Origin: GCA-2725625 sp964574215
GTDB taxonomy: Bacteria > Pseudomonadota > Alphaproteobacteria > Rhodospirillales > UBA2165
Direction: 5' to 3'
Assembly: GCA_964574215.1 (NCBI GenBank)
Contig: CAZNLR010000015.1
Coordinates: forward strand, 1 to 64,000
Length of the DNA: 64,000 bases
Part shown: one piece after another, positions 35,038-44,056 of the stretch
Layout: the number at the start of each line of letters is the position of its first letter
Numbering within the stretch: the stretch's first letter is position 1
Position numbers and translations under genes: made by a program
The notes under the pieces: model-generated
What the model was told of the DNA's origin: nothing
The model's database searches: none
What the model saw: only the letters and a program-made list of their open reading frames with translations

Positions 35038-36816
35038 TTAGTGAACGGGTGCGGCGTCGTCGACGAAAAGCTGTACCGACGACCGCCCCTGCCAGACATT
35101 CTCCCGCAAGCGGCCGACCACATGAAGCGGTTGACCTACCTGACCCAGCAGCGCCCGTCCCAGGTCGGTATCCAGACTGCGGAAGGAGATACCGGCCAGG
35201 CTGGCGTTGCCCGCGTCGGCAAAAAAACAGCGCACGTGGGACTCGCCCACTTGATCGGATTTGGTAATCCGGATATTGGAAAACCCGAACCGGGGTTCGG
35301 CGTTGCCGCTGCCGAACGGCCCCAACTGTTGTATTTTCTTGACCAAATCCATGGACGCCCCGGCAATGGTCAGCGCCCCATCCACCTTCAGGGTGGGCTG
35401 AATGTCGGCTTCTTCGATGCGCTTTTTTATGCGTTCCGACAGGAATTGGTGTAATTCATCCAAATGGTCGGTGGTCAGGGAAAATCCCGCCGCCATGGCA
35501 TGCCCGCCGCCGTTGGTCAGCAGCCCCTGCTGGCGGGCGGCAATCACACAGGCGCCTAAATCCAGACCACTGACCGAGCGGGCAGACCCCGTAGCCTTGC
35601 CGTTTTCAACGGAAACCACGCAGGCCGGCAGCCCAAATCGTTCTTTCAGGCGGCTGGCGACGATGCCGATGACACCGGGATGCCACCCCTCCCCGACCAC
35701 AAAGATCATGGAATCGCTTTTTTGAGATTCCGCCTGGGCCACGGCCTCGGTCAGAACCACATCCTCGATTTCCCTGCGTTCCTTGTTATAGGCTTCCAGC
35801 TTTTCGGCGATCTGTCGTGTTTCGACGGGATCATCGCTGGCCAACAGGTTCGCCCCCAAATAGGACTCGCCCACCCGGCCACCCGCATTCACCCGGGGCC
35901 CGAGTATAAATCCAAGGTGATAGGCCGCCGGCGCCTCGTCGATCCCGGCCGCATCGGCCAAGGCGATGAGTCCGCTGTTCTGACGGCGTTTCATTACTTT
36001 AAGCCCTTGCACCACCAACGCCCGGTTGACGCCGGTCAACGCCACCATATCGGCGACGGTCCCCAGGGACACCAAATCGAGCCACTGCAAAAGATCGGGC
36101 TCCGGTTGAGCGGCTTCTTTGAAATAGCCGGCCTCCCGCAAACCCCGGTTCATCCCGACCACCACCAGAAAGGCAACGCCTACGGCGGCCAGCTGACCAT
36201 GAGGACTACTTTCGTCCATGCGGTTGGGATTGACCACGGCCACCGCTTTGGGCAAACCGGCTTCCGCCGCATGATGATCGACGATGATGACATCCAGTCC
36301 GGCGTTATGGGCCACCTCGAGGGGCTCATAAGAGGTGGTGCCGCAATCGACGGTAATGACCAGATCGACACCGTCTTTTTTCAACTTTTCCATGGCCGGG
36401 ACGTTGGGCCCATACCCTTCCGAAAGCCGGTCGGGAATGTAGATGCGGGCGGGCAGACCAACGGCTTTAAAATACCGCGCCAGCAGAGCCGAAGAGGTCG
36501 CCCCGTCGACGTCATAGTCGCCGAAGATCGCGATATTCTGTTTGGCAAGCACCGCTTCGACCAGCCGGACGACCGCCTTTTCCATATCCAGCAAATGGGC
36601 CGGGTCGGGCAAAAGTTTGTTGAGCCGGGGATCGAGAAAGCTGTCGACCTCATCGGCGCCAATTCCGCGCGAGGTCAAAATGCGCCCGACAATGTCCGGC
36701 AAATCGAATTGCTGGGCCAGCGCTAAGGAGGCCCTAGCGTCGTTATCCCTTTCGAGCCAGCGCTTACCACTATAGGACCGGTCAACCTCAAAAAGCAGAT
36801 TGTCCGATGATCCCAT
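35038..36816 (-). CDS. recJ: single-stranded-DNA-specific exonuclease RecJ
   Basis: A 592-aa 5'-3' ssDNA exonuclease of recombination and mismatch repair. Seen: the DHH-family motifs GDYDVDGATSSALL (motif I), VITVDCGTTSYE (II), VDHHAAE (III) and VVNPNR (IV), the DHHA1 motif TNGGGHAMAAGFSL, and a C-terminal OB domain. The length is normal. It lies 9 bp downstream of glpX on the same strand in the block aminotransferase-hom-glpX-recJ, which is conserved in alphaproteobacteria. Confidence 0.97.
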   Translation of the reverse strand: MGSSDNLLFEVDRSYSGKRWLERDNDARASLALAQQFDLPDIVGRILTSRGIGADEVDSFLDPRLNKLLPDPAHLLDMEKAVVRLVEAVLAKQNIAIFGDYDVDGATSSALLARYFKAVGLPARIYIPDRLSEGYGPNVPAMEKLKKDGVDLVITVDCGTTSYEPLEVAHNAGLDVIIVDHHAAEAGLPKAVAVVNPNRMDESSPHGQLAAVGVAFLVVVGMNRGLREAGYFKEAAQPEPDLLQWLDLVSLGTVADMVALTGVNRALVVQGLKVMKRRQNSGLIALADAAGIDEAPAAYHLGFILGPRVNAGGRVGESYLGANLLASDDPVETRQIAEKLEAYNKERREIEDVVLTEAVAQAESQKSDSMIFVVGEGWHPGVIGIVASRLKERFGLPACVVSVENGKATGSARSVSGLDLGACVIAARQQGLLTNGGGHAMAAGFSLTTDHLDELHQFLSERIKKRIEEADIQPTLKVDGALTIAGASMDLVKKIQQLGPFGSGNAEPRFGFSNIRITKSDQVGESHVRCFFADAGNASLAGISFRSLDTDLGRALLGQVGQPLHVVGRLRENVWQGRSSVQLFVDDAAPVH

Positions 36817-36824
36817 TTACCTAA

Positions 36825-37817
36825 CTACTTTTCGTCAAAGTCGTAGTTCGCCTTACGATCGAAGTTATGCTCGGCTTCAATATAGCGCACGGTACCGGAT
36901 TTAGAGCGCATCACCAGGGATTGGGTCGCCGCACCATTGCGGATACGCCGCACACCCCGCAGCATGGTCCCGGACGTAACACCGGTTGCAGCGAACATAA
37001 CCTCGCCACCGGCCAGTTCGTTGAGCTCGTACTTGCGGTCGAAGTCTGTAACGCCGAGGCGCGTCGCCCGGTCCCGCTCGTCGGCGGTTCTGAAGACCAG
37101 TCGGCCCTGCATCTGACCGCCGATGCAACGAAGGGCCGCGGCAGCCAGAACACCCTCGGGCGCGCCACCGACCCCCATATAGATATCGACACCGGCCTCT
37201 TCCTGTGAGGTGGCGATAACGCCGCTGACGTCACCGTCGCCGATCAGCATGATCCGCGCGCCCGCTTCGCGGCATTTAGCGATATGTTCGTCATGGCGGG
37301 GCCGGTCCAGGATACAGGCCACCAGATCGCCGATTTCGACGTTTTTGGCTTTGGCTAGATTTTTCAGATTGACCTCAACCTTTTCGTCCAAATCAACCAC
37401 GCCCTCCGGCAAACCATGGCCCACCGCAATTTTCTCCATGTAGGTATCCGGCGCATTGAGAAAACCGCCTTCCTCGGCCATGGCGACCACGGCCAGCGCG
37501 TTGGGACCGCCCTTGGCGGTAATGGTGGTACCTTCCAGGGGGTCGAGCGCGATATCGATCTTGGGGCCGTCACCGGTGCCGACTTCCTCACCGATGTACA
37601 GCATCGGCGCTTCGTCCCGCTCGCCTTCGCCGATGCGGACCGTGCCTTTAATCTGCAAACTGTTGAGCGCTCTACGCATGGCGTCGACAGCCGCTTGATC
37701 GGCCGCCTTTTCATCGCCGCGCCCCATCAGCCGGGACGCCGCCAGCGCCGCCGCTTCCGTCACGCGGACGGCTTCCAATGCCAGATTTCTATCCATCTTG
37801 GCGGGTTGGTCGTTCAT
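36825..37817 (-). CDS. glpX: fructose-1,6-bisphosphatase class II GlpX
   Basis: A 330-aa Li+-sensitive-type phosphatase that converts fructose 1,6-bisphosphate (in some bacteria also sedoheptulose bisphosphate). Seen: the metal-binding DPLEGTTITAKGGPNALAVVA, preceded by EGERDEAPMLYIGEEVG. The ATG at 37817 is preferred over an in-frame TTG 30 bases earlier, as an AAGGGGG site precedes it. It follows hom by 35 bp on the same strand. With the class I enzyme of the Calvin operon, the genome has two unrelated FBPases. Confidence 0.96.
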   Translation of the reverse strand: MNDQPAKMDRNLALEAVRVTEAAALAASRLMGRGDEKAADQAAVDAMRRALNSLQIKGTVRIGEGERDEAPMLYIGEEVGTGDGPKIDIALDPLEGTTITAKGGPNALAVVAMAEEGGFLNAPDTYMEKIAVGHGLPEGVVDLDEKVEVNLKNLAKAKNVEIGDLVACILDRPRHDEHIAKCREAGARIMLIGDGDVSGVIATSQEEAGVDIYMGVGGAPEGVLAAAALRCIGGQMQGRLVFRTADERDRATRLGVTDFDRKYELNELAGGEVMFAATGVTSGTMLRGVRRIRNGAATQSLVMRSKSGTVRYIEAEHNFDRKANYDFDEK

Positions 37818-37852
37818 ATTTTTCAGGCCCCCTTCAGGTCTTTTCAATTCAA

Positions 37853-39145
37853 CTAAAACGAAACAATTCTAATCATTCTGGGCGGTTCCACGACCGCTTC
37901 GGATTTTTCTATGGCATCCAAGGTCGCCAACATCGACGCCTCGTCGGTTTCATGGGTGGTCAGCACCACGGGCACCGCCTCGCTGGCCGACCGGCCATGC
38001 TGGAGAACCTGTTCCATGGAGACATTGTTGTCCCGCAATGCGCCGGCGACCTCGGCGAATACGCCGGGCCGGTCAACCACCATCATGCGCGCATAATAGG
38101 ACCCGATATGGGCCGACATGGGTGCGGTATCGATCCGCCGCAGCTTATCCGCCGGTACCGAAAACGTGCTGACGTCGTGACCCCGGGCAATATCCACCAG
38201 ATCGGCGACGACGGCGGACGAGGTCGGACCTTCACCGGCACCCCGGCCTTCGTACATGGTGGTGTCGACATAGTCGCCATCGGCCACCACGGCGTTGAAG
38301 ACATCTTCAATGTGAGCAATCGGCGCATTCAGGGGTACCATGCAAGGATGCACGCGCTGCTCGACGCCCTTATCGGTCAGCCGCGCGATGCCCAGCAGCT
38401 TGATGCGATACCCTAATTCCTCGGCGAATTGTATGTCGAGGGGCGACACGTGGCGGATGCCTTCCACATAGACACCGTCAAAATTGACCTCGCAGCCGAA
38501 AGCCAGGCTGGTCAGGATGGCGAGCTTGTGGGCGGCATCGACTCCATCAACGTCGAAGGACGGATCGGCTTCGGCGTAGCCCAGATCCTGCGCTTCCTTG
38601 AGGACCACTTCGAAATCCTTACCGGTTTGCCGCATCTCGCTCAGGATATAATTGCTGGTGCCGTTGAGGATGCCGTAGACACGGGACAAGCCGTTGGCCG
38701 CCAGTCCTTCCCGGATGGCTTTGACAATCGGAATTCCTCCAGCGACGGCCGCCTCGAAAGCAATAGTCACGCCGGCATTTTCCGCCGCCTTGGCCAGTTC
38801 GGTACCGTGCAGCGCCAGCAGCGCTTTGTTGGCGGTCACCACATGTTTGCCATTGGCGATGGCGGCATCGACGGTCTGCTTGGCGATACCGTCGGATCCA
38901 CCGATCATTTCCGCAACCACATCCACTTCGGGATCGGTGGCCAGATCGGCGGCATTATCGTGCCAGGTCATGCCACTGAGATCGACACCTCGGTCTTTGT
39001 TCCGGTCGCGGGCCGAAATGGCAGTTACGCGGATTTCCTTACCGCTCCTGAGATGCAGATTTTCGGCTTGATCCGCCAGCAGTTTAACCGTACCGGCCCC
39101 GACGGTGCCGAGGCCCGCCATGCCCACTCTCAAAATTTCGCTCAC
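37853..39145 (-). CDS. hom: homoserine dehydrogenase
   Basis: A 430-aa NAD(P)H-dependent enzyme of threonine, methionine and isoleucine synthesis that reduces aspartate semialdehyde to homoserine. Seen: the Rossmann motif GLGTVGAGTVKLL (from residue 11), the catalytic region GILNGTSNYILSEM and the QDLGYAEADPSFDVDGVDAAHKLAIL signature, and a C-terminal ACT domain (about 345-425) for threonine feedback. It overlaps the preceding aminotransferase by 4 bp (ATGA), so the two are coupled. Confidence 0.97.
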   Translation of the reverse strand: MSEILRVGMAGLGTVGAGTVKLLADQAENLHLRSGKEIRVTAISARDRNKDRGVDLSGMTWHDNAADLATDPEVDVVAEMIGGSDGIAKQTVDAAIANGKHVVTANKALLALHGTELAKAAENAGVTIAFEAAVAGGIPIVKAIREGLAANGLSRVYGILNGTSNYILSEMRQTGKDFEVVLKEAQDLGYAEADPSFDVDGVDAAHKLAILTSLAFGCEVNFDGVYVEGIRHVSPLDIQFAEELGYRIKLLGIARLTDKGVEQRVHPCMVPLNAPIAHIEDVFNAVVADGDYVDTTMYEGRGAGEGPTSSAVVADLVDIARGHDVSTFSVPADKLRRIDTAPMSAHIGSYYARMMVVDRPGVFAEVAGALRDNNVSMEQVLQHGRSASEAVPVVLTTHETDEASMLATLDAIEKSEAVVEPPRMIRIVSF

Positions 39146-40365
39146 GATGCGGCGGCCCTTTGACGTTCCGATTCCTCCAGCACCTTATCGTAGGAACCGA
39201 GGAAGCTTTTAATATTACGGGCGGCCTGACGGATGCGTTGGCCATTTTCCACCAGGGATATTCGAACGTGGCTATCGCCGTGTTCACCAAAAGCGACACC
39301 CGGAGATACGGCGACTTCGGCCTCGCGCAGGATAAGTTTGGAAAATTCAACCGAACCCAAATGCTCAAATGCCGGCGGAATGGGCGCCCAGGCAAACATG
39401 GTGGCAGGCGGACTCGGCACCTCCCATCCAGCCGATGCAAAACTTTCGATCAGCACTTCCCGGCGCTTTTTGTAAAGTGCCCGAATTTCATCGACACAAT
39501 CCTGCGGACCGTTCAAGGCAGCCGTGGAAGCCACCTGGATAGGCGTAAACGCACCGTAATCGAGGTACGATTTAATGCGGGCCAACGCGCTGATCAGGTG
39601 ACTGTTGCCGGCGGCGAAGCCGATCCGCCAACCGGGCATGGAATAGGTTTTGCTCATGGAGGTGAATTCAACGGCAATATCACGCGCGCCCGGCACTTCC
39701 AGGATCGACGGCGGCGGGTTGTCGTCGAAGAAGATTTCCGAGTAAGCCAGATCAGACAGGATATAAATGCCGTGGTGTTTGCAGAAATCCACCACCTGGC
39801 CGTAGAAATCCAGGTCCGTTATCATGGCGGTCGGATTGTTGGGATAATTCAGCACCACAGCCGTCGGTTTCGGAATGCTGTGGATAACGGCCTTTTCCAA
39901 GGCCTCCATATATTCCCCATCGGGCGCAACCGGCACGTTGCGGACGGCCGCCCCGGCAATGATGAACCCGAACTGATGAATCGGATAGCTGGGATTGGGC
40001 ACCAGGATCACGTCGCCGGGGCTGGTGATGGCCGATGCCAAATTGGCCAATCCCTCTTTTGAGCCCAAGGTGACGATGGCTTCCCGGTCGGGATCGATTT
40101 CCACGTTGAAACGGCGCTGATAATAGGCGGCGAAAGCTTTCCTCAACCCCGGTATGCCCCGCGACGCCGAATACCGGTGGGTACGCGGGTCATTCACCGT
40201 TTCAATCATCTTCTCAACGATATGGGGCGGCGTGGCCGAATCGGGGTTGCCCATGCCGAAATCGATAATATCGGCGCCGGCGGCCCGGGCGCGCGCTTTC
40301 ATCTCGTTGACTTCATTGAAGACATACGGCGGTAAGCGCTTGATTCTATGGAATTCCTGTTCCAT
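39142..40365 (-). CDS. PLP-dependent aminotransferase (AlaC / LL-DAP aminotransferase-like)
   Basis: A 407-aa class I/II fold-type I aminotransferase. Seen: the start FGMGNPD (37-42), the PNPSYPIHQFG segment, NYPNNPTA (173-180), SDLAYSEIFFD and the PLP Lys in SMSKTYSMPGWRIGF (K239). In the family, close relatives are the alanine-synthesising AlaC and LL-diaminopimelate aminotransferases; which one this is cannot be settled from the sequence alone. It is the first gene of the run aminotransferase-hom-glpX-recJ-MFS. Confidence 0.9.
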   Translation of the reverse strand: MEQEFHRIKRLPPYVFNEVNEMKARARAAGADIIDFGMGNPDSATPPHIVEKMIETVNDPRTHRYSASRGIPGLRKAFAAYYQRRFNVEIDPDREAIVTLGSKEGLANLASAITSPGDVILVPNPSYPIHQFGFIIAGAAVRNVPVAPDGEYMEALEKAVIHSIPKPTAVVLNYPNNPTAMITDLDFYGQVVDFCKHHGIYILSDLAYSEIFFDDNPPPSILEVPGARDIAVEFTSMSKTYSMPGWRIGFAAGNSHLISALARIKSYLDYGAFTPIQVASTAALNGPQDCVDEIRALYKKRREVLIESFASAGWEVPSPPATMFAWAPIPPAFEHLGSVEFSKLILREAEVAVSPGVAFGEHGDSHVRISLVENGQRIRQAARNIKSFLGSYDKVLEESERQRAAAS

Positions 40366-40406
40366 GTCTCAGTAACCTTCGGACCTAAAAACAACAAACT
40401 AACAAA

Positions 40407-40434
40407 GGTCCCGGCCCCCACGGGGAACCGGTCC
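40407..40434 (-). terminator. likely intrinsic terminator of the OmpA-like gene
   Basis: On the minus strand a GC-rich hairpin (CCGG/CCGG outer, CCCC-GTG-GGGG inner) is followed by a T-rich stretch with interruptions, about 90 bp after the stop of the OmpA-like gene. It is imperfect, so only moderately sure. Confidence 0.45.
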
Positions 40435-40519
40435 TCGATCAATCTTTAAACGATGGTGTAGCGCCGAAACGCCAAGAAATCGATAAAAATCTTAGTTCGG
40501 TGTTTTACTACCGAAAAGA

Positions 40520-41782
40520 CTAAAAATCGATATAAATTTCGGTCCTTCGGTTACCCGCCTCGCCGGTTGGCATATATTCCCGATATTTCGGCTGCGAATC
40601 GGAAACGGCTCCCACGTAAAGCGTATTCGCCTTGGCGCCCAACTTGACCAATTCTTTGGCCACAGCATCGGCTCTGGCGACGGAAACTTTGAAATTCACC
40701 ATTTTGTGGCGGATGAGATCCAATGCCCGGGTCCGACTGCTGGCGTGGCCGACGACCCGAATGGTTCCACCGGTTTGTTTGTATTGCGATATCACCTGAC
40801 GCAGCACTTTTTTGGCGCGGCTCCTGATTTTCGCCGACCCGTTGTCGAACACGATGGTGGCTACCTGGTAGGAACCGTTGACCTGCGCCGAATTAAATTC
40901 CGACAACGACCTGACCCCAGACACGCCGCTGGAAGCGCTTCGTCTAGCCGGCCGAGTCCTGGCAGCGCTTCGTCCCGGATACGTTTGAACGCCGGAACCC
41001 GAGATCACGACGGTCGCTTCCTGACTGCCGCTGGTAATGGTTTCATACCCCGGCACCACCGCCAATTGCGGCGGATTCGGATTGACCCTGGGAATGTTGA
41101 CTTTGGGTTGTTCGGGCACGACAGCCAATAACTGGCCTGTAGACGTGCGGTCCGGCATCCGTTTGGTCATCGGTTGAGGAACCGGCTTTAATTTGGGTGC
41201 CGGCCTTACAACCGGTTGAGGCGCCGGTTGGGGCGCCGGTTTGGTTGCCACCTTGGCTACCGGTTTCGGCGCCGGCGGCGGTTGCAGATTCACTTTGGGC
41301 GCCATAGCCGGTGCTTTGACGACGGGTGACGGCGGGGGTAATGGGCTGCTTGCTTCGCCTTGGCGGCGGATCACATCGCTTGAATAACGCCTGGCGCCTT
41401 CCCGATCGGCGACGAGCCCTTCCTTGATTTCTTTGCGTTCGTCGGCGGTTGACGTCTTGGGGCGTTCCGGCACGGTAGACAATTTCGGAAACTCTTCATC
41501 CGCACCCGGCGCCGGCTTGTTTCGGTCGGTCACCAGCCGATTTGGCGCTTCATCCTTTTTGTCCTGCTCCCCAGATTTTTGCTCATCAGACTTTTTTTCA
41601 TCACCGGAAATTGCATCGCGCACGCCTTTGTACCATTCGACTGGATTGACGGCATCCGGCACGGAAGAACAGCCGGCCAGTAAGGCCGTTACGGCTACCG
41701 TCGCCAGCAAATTTTTGGTTCCAAATTTGCGCGCCACGTTGGCCACGCTCATCGTCGTGTGCGAAGAATTTGTTTCCCTCAT
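40520..41782 (-). CDS. OmpA family lipoprotein with Pro-rich linker
   Basis: Up to 420 aa. Seen: a lipoprotein signal peptide with lipobox LLAGC (Cys38 from the first ATG, Cys28 from the ATG at residue 11), a charged region (about 55-130) rich in Glu/Lys/Asp, a long Pro-rich linker (about 145-255) with repeated KPxP and APQP units, and a C-terminal OmpA-like peptidoglycan-binding domain (about 300-420) with FDNGSAKIR, IRVVGHASSRT, ARADAVAKEL and NRRTEIYI. It would tether the membrane to the cell wall. An Arg-rich insert (RSAARTRPARRSASS) precedes the domain. The start is not certain. Confidence 0.85.
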   Translation of the reverse strand: MRETNSSHTTMSVANVARKFGTKNLLATVAVTALLAGCSSVPDAVNPVEWYKGVRDAISGDEKKSDEQKSGEQDKKDEAPNRLVTDRNKPAPGADEEFPKLSTVPERPKTSTADERKEIKEGLVADREGARRYSSDVIRRQGEASSPLPPPSPVVKAPAMAPKVNLQPPPAPKPVAKVATKPAPQPAPQPVVRPAPKLKPVPQPMTKRMPDRTSTGQLLAVVPEQPKVNIPRVNPNPPQLAVVPGYETITSGSQEATVVISGSGVQTYPGRSAARTRPARRSASSGVSGVRSLSEFNSAQVNGSYQVATIVFDNGSAKIRSRAKKVLRQVISQYKQTGGTIRVVGHASSRTRALDLIRHKMVNFKVSVARADAVAKELVKLGAKANTLYVGAVSDSQPKYREYMPTGEAGNRRTEIYIDF

Positions 41783-41928
41783 GGTACTTTCATCCCCTAT
41801 CGGCCCCAGAAAAGGCCCAATAATCCCTGGTTAACATCTCAAAAGGCAGACAATGGCCTAAATTCGTTAACAGGTTACAAACGCCTTCAAATTCTAAAAT
41901 AACACGGTTTTCGGATAATTGAACCGGA

Positions 41929-42486
41929 CTATTCCACATTGTAAGACTTCTCGCCCTCAATTTCACGCAACATGTCAATGTATTCCGAGCCGAGACGCCG
42001 GTAGTTTTCCGTGCCGTGGGGCAGATGATCGGTTTCTTCCTGCTTCATGGGACGCAGGAATTTTGCCGGAGTGCCGCCCCAAACTTCACCGGATTTAATA
42101 CGTTTTCCGGGCGTCACCATGGCGCCCGCCGCCACCATGCCGCCGCCTTCGACCACCACGTCGTCCAACAGCGTGGCCGCCATGCCGACAAAGCTGAAGG
42201 TCTCCAAATTTGCGCCATGGATGATGGCCCGATGTCCAATCAATACATCGTCACCGATCATTATTTTCGGCGCACCTTCGGTGCCATGCACTATCGTGTG
42301 GTCCTGGAGATTACTGTTTTTACCGATCACGATCCCAGCCGCGTCCCCTCTTAGGACGCAGCCAAACCAGATACTGGACCCGGAGCCGATTTTGACGTCA
42401 CCGATGATCGTGGCGTTCGGCGCGATAAAGGCATCATCGGCAATCTCCGGCCAAACACCCAAATACGGATAGATCATTCCACTCAT
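41929..42486 (-). CDS. gamma-carbonic anhydrase family protein
   Basis: A 185-aa left-handed beta-helix (hexapeptide repeat) protein. Seen: PNATIIGDVKIGSGSSIWFGCVLRGD, the metal-binding His pattern in QDHTIVHG, and GHRAIIHG, with the three His in the right order. Members hydrate CO2 or are inactive relatives; the acidic residues needed for activity were not checked. It lies upstream of the OmpA-like gene on the same strand (146 bp gap). A link with carbon fixation is possible but the distance is large. Confidence 0.9.
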   Translation of the reverse strand: MSGMIYPYLGVWPEIADDAFIAPNATIIGDVKIGSGSSIWFGCVLRGDAAGIVIGKNSNLQDHTIVHGTEGAPKIMIGDDVLIGHRAIIHGANLETFSFVGMAATLLDDVVVEGGGMVAAGAMVTPGKRIKSGEVWGGTPAKFLRPMKQEETDHLPHGTENYRRLGSEYIDMLREIEGEKSYNVE

Positions 42487-42732
42487 TAAACTGTCCTGAT
42501 GTTCTTAATTCCGACGGGAAAATGCCTGTATTCGTCCACGATCACAAGCCTGGAATTACACTAGAAATCGAAGGTAGAATTTAAACTTATTGCGATTATT
42601 TCTTGAATAAATCTAAAATCTACGTATTAATACGTATCTATATTCGTATGAATGCGTAGGAACGAATTAAAGATAAACAGGGTCAAGCCTTCGGGGAGGA
42701 AGCGGACCTGTTGCAGCGTAGGGGAATTTAAC

Positions 42733-43005
42733 ATGTTGAATCCGCAAATAGACTATTGTCCAACCTGCGCCGCAAGTACGGAAACATCGGGGCTGACTGT
42801 ATCCATTCGATATTTCATCTATGAATGCTCGGTTTGCAATGGGGTTTTTTGTGAGCGTTGCGGCGACGGCCAATTTCGCGACGACCACCTCATGAATTGT
42901 CCCCATTGTAATTCGGAGTGTTTTGATCCGGAACGTGCACCGGAATATGTGGCTAAACCTGATCGGGCCATAAATATATCCGCCTTCTCTGAATACACGT
43001 CATAG
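42733..43005 (+). CDS. small Cys-rich zinc-finger-like protein
   Basis: A 90-aa hypothetical protein. The ATG at 42733 follows AGGGGAATTTAAC. Seen: CPTC, CSVC...FCERC and CPHC...C, nine Cys in all plus a His, which could bind two zinc ions in a ribbon/RING-like arrangement. I do not recognise the family. The AT-rich 200 bp before it is divergent with the carbonic anhydrase gene. panE follows after 48 bp on the same strand. Confidence 0.65.
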   Translation: MLNPQIDYCPTCAASTETSGLTVSIRYFIYECSVCNGVFCERCGDGQFRDDHLMNCPHCNSECFDPERAPEYVAKPDRAINISAFSEYTS

Positions 43006-43053
43006 AACACGATTGTCCTATCCAAAAGTGATCTTATTGGATAGGTTTTGCCT

Positions 43054-44031
43054 ATGAAAATTTGTATCTACGGCGCGGGCGCCATCGGCGGGTTGCTGGG
43101 AGCGGAGCTGGCGCTGGCCGGTTCCGACGTGACCCTAATCGCCCGCGGACCCCATCTTGAAGCCATGCAGAACGACGGTCTTAGGCTTATTAAGGACGGC
43201 GAGAGCCTGACCGCAAATCCATTGGCAACTGATAATCCGGCGGAGGCCGGTCCTCAAGACTACGTTATCATAACCCTTAAAGCCCATTCCGTACCGGGAA
43301 TAGTGGAAGATATTCAGCCGCTACTGGGACCTGATACTGCCGTCGTTTGGGGGGTTAACGGTGTACCTTGGTGGTATTTTTATAACCTCGACGGTAAGTA
43401 CCGGGATTTAAGGCTGGAAACCGTCGATCCGGGCGGCAAACAGTGGGACCGGATCGGACCGGATAGGATCATCGGCTGCATCGTCTATCCGGCGGCGGAA
43501 GTCATCGAACCGGGTATCGTTAAGCATATTGAAGGCGATCGGTTCAGCCTGGGTGAACCCGGTGGCGAAAAGACGGAACGGGTTCAGTCTTTGGCCCGGG
43601 AACTGGTCCAAGCGGGACTGCGCGCGCCGGTGCGGCCGAGGATCAGAGATGAACTTTGGGTCAAGTTATGGGGAAATCTGAGTCTCAATCCGATGAGCGT
43701 CCTCACCGGCGCCACTCTCGAAGAATTGTGCGCCAACCCGAAGACCCGCGCCACCATCCGCGCTATGATGGTGGAGGCCCAGGAAATCGGAGAAAAATTG
43801 GGCGTCAAATTCGCCGTCGATGTGGACAAAAGGATTGACGGCGCCCAGGCGGTCGGCGCTCATAAGACTTCCATGCTTCAGGATCTGGAACGGGGCCGGC
43901 CTATGGAGATCGACGCCCTGGTAGGGGCCGTGGCTGAAATGGGACGTTTGATCGATACGCCGACGCCCACCATTGACGATATCCTGGCCAAGGTTATTGA
44001 AAAGGCCCGCCAAGCAGGGTGTTACCAGTAA
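43054..44031 (+). CDS. panE: 2-dehydropantoate 2-reductase
   Basis: A 325-aa NADPH-dependent ketopantoate reductase-family enzyme (pantothenate and CoA synthesis). Seen: the Rossmann motif GAGAIGGLLGAEL (6-18), the central KLWGNLSLNPMSVLTGAT with the catalytic-region Lys and Asn, and KTSMLQDLERGRPMEIDALVG near the C-terminus. The ATG at 43054 has GGATAGG upstream. Several paralogues of this family act on other keto acids, so panE is likely but not certain. The rhomboid gene follows 25 bp later. Confidence 0.88.
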   Translation: MKICIYGAGAIGGLLGAELALAGSDVTLIARGPHLEAMQNDGLRLIKDGESLTANPLATDNPAEAGPQDYVIITLKAHSVPGIVEDIQPLLGPDTAVVWGVNGVPWWYFYNLDGKYRDLRLETVDPGGKQWDRIGPDRIIGCIVYPAAEVIEPGIVKHIEGDRFSLGEPGGEKTERVQSLARELVQAGLRAPVRPRIRDELWVKLWGNLSLNPMSVLTGATLEELCANPKTRATIRAMMVEAQEIGEKLGVKFAVDVDKRIDGAQAVGAHKTSMLQDLERGRPMEIDALVGAVAEMGRLIDTPTPTIDDILAKVIEKARQAGCYQ

Positions 44032-44056
44032 ACCCGAATCATTAGGACCGTAAATT

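Noticed and set aside
35680..36726. 348-codon open frame opposite recJ
   Set aside because: Antisense shadow; recJ has all its catalytic motifs on the other strand.
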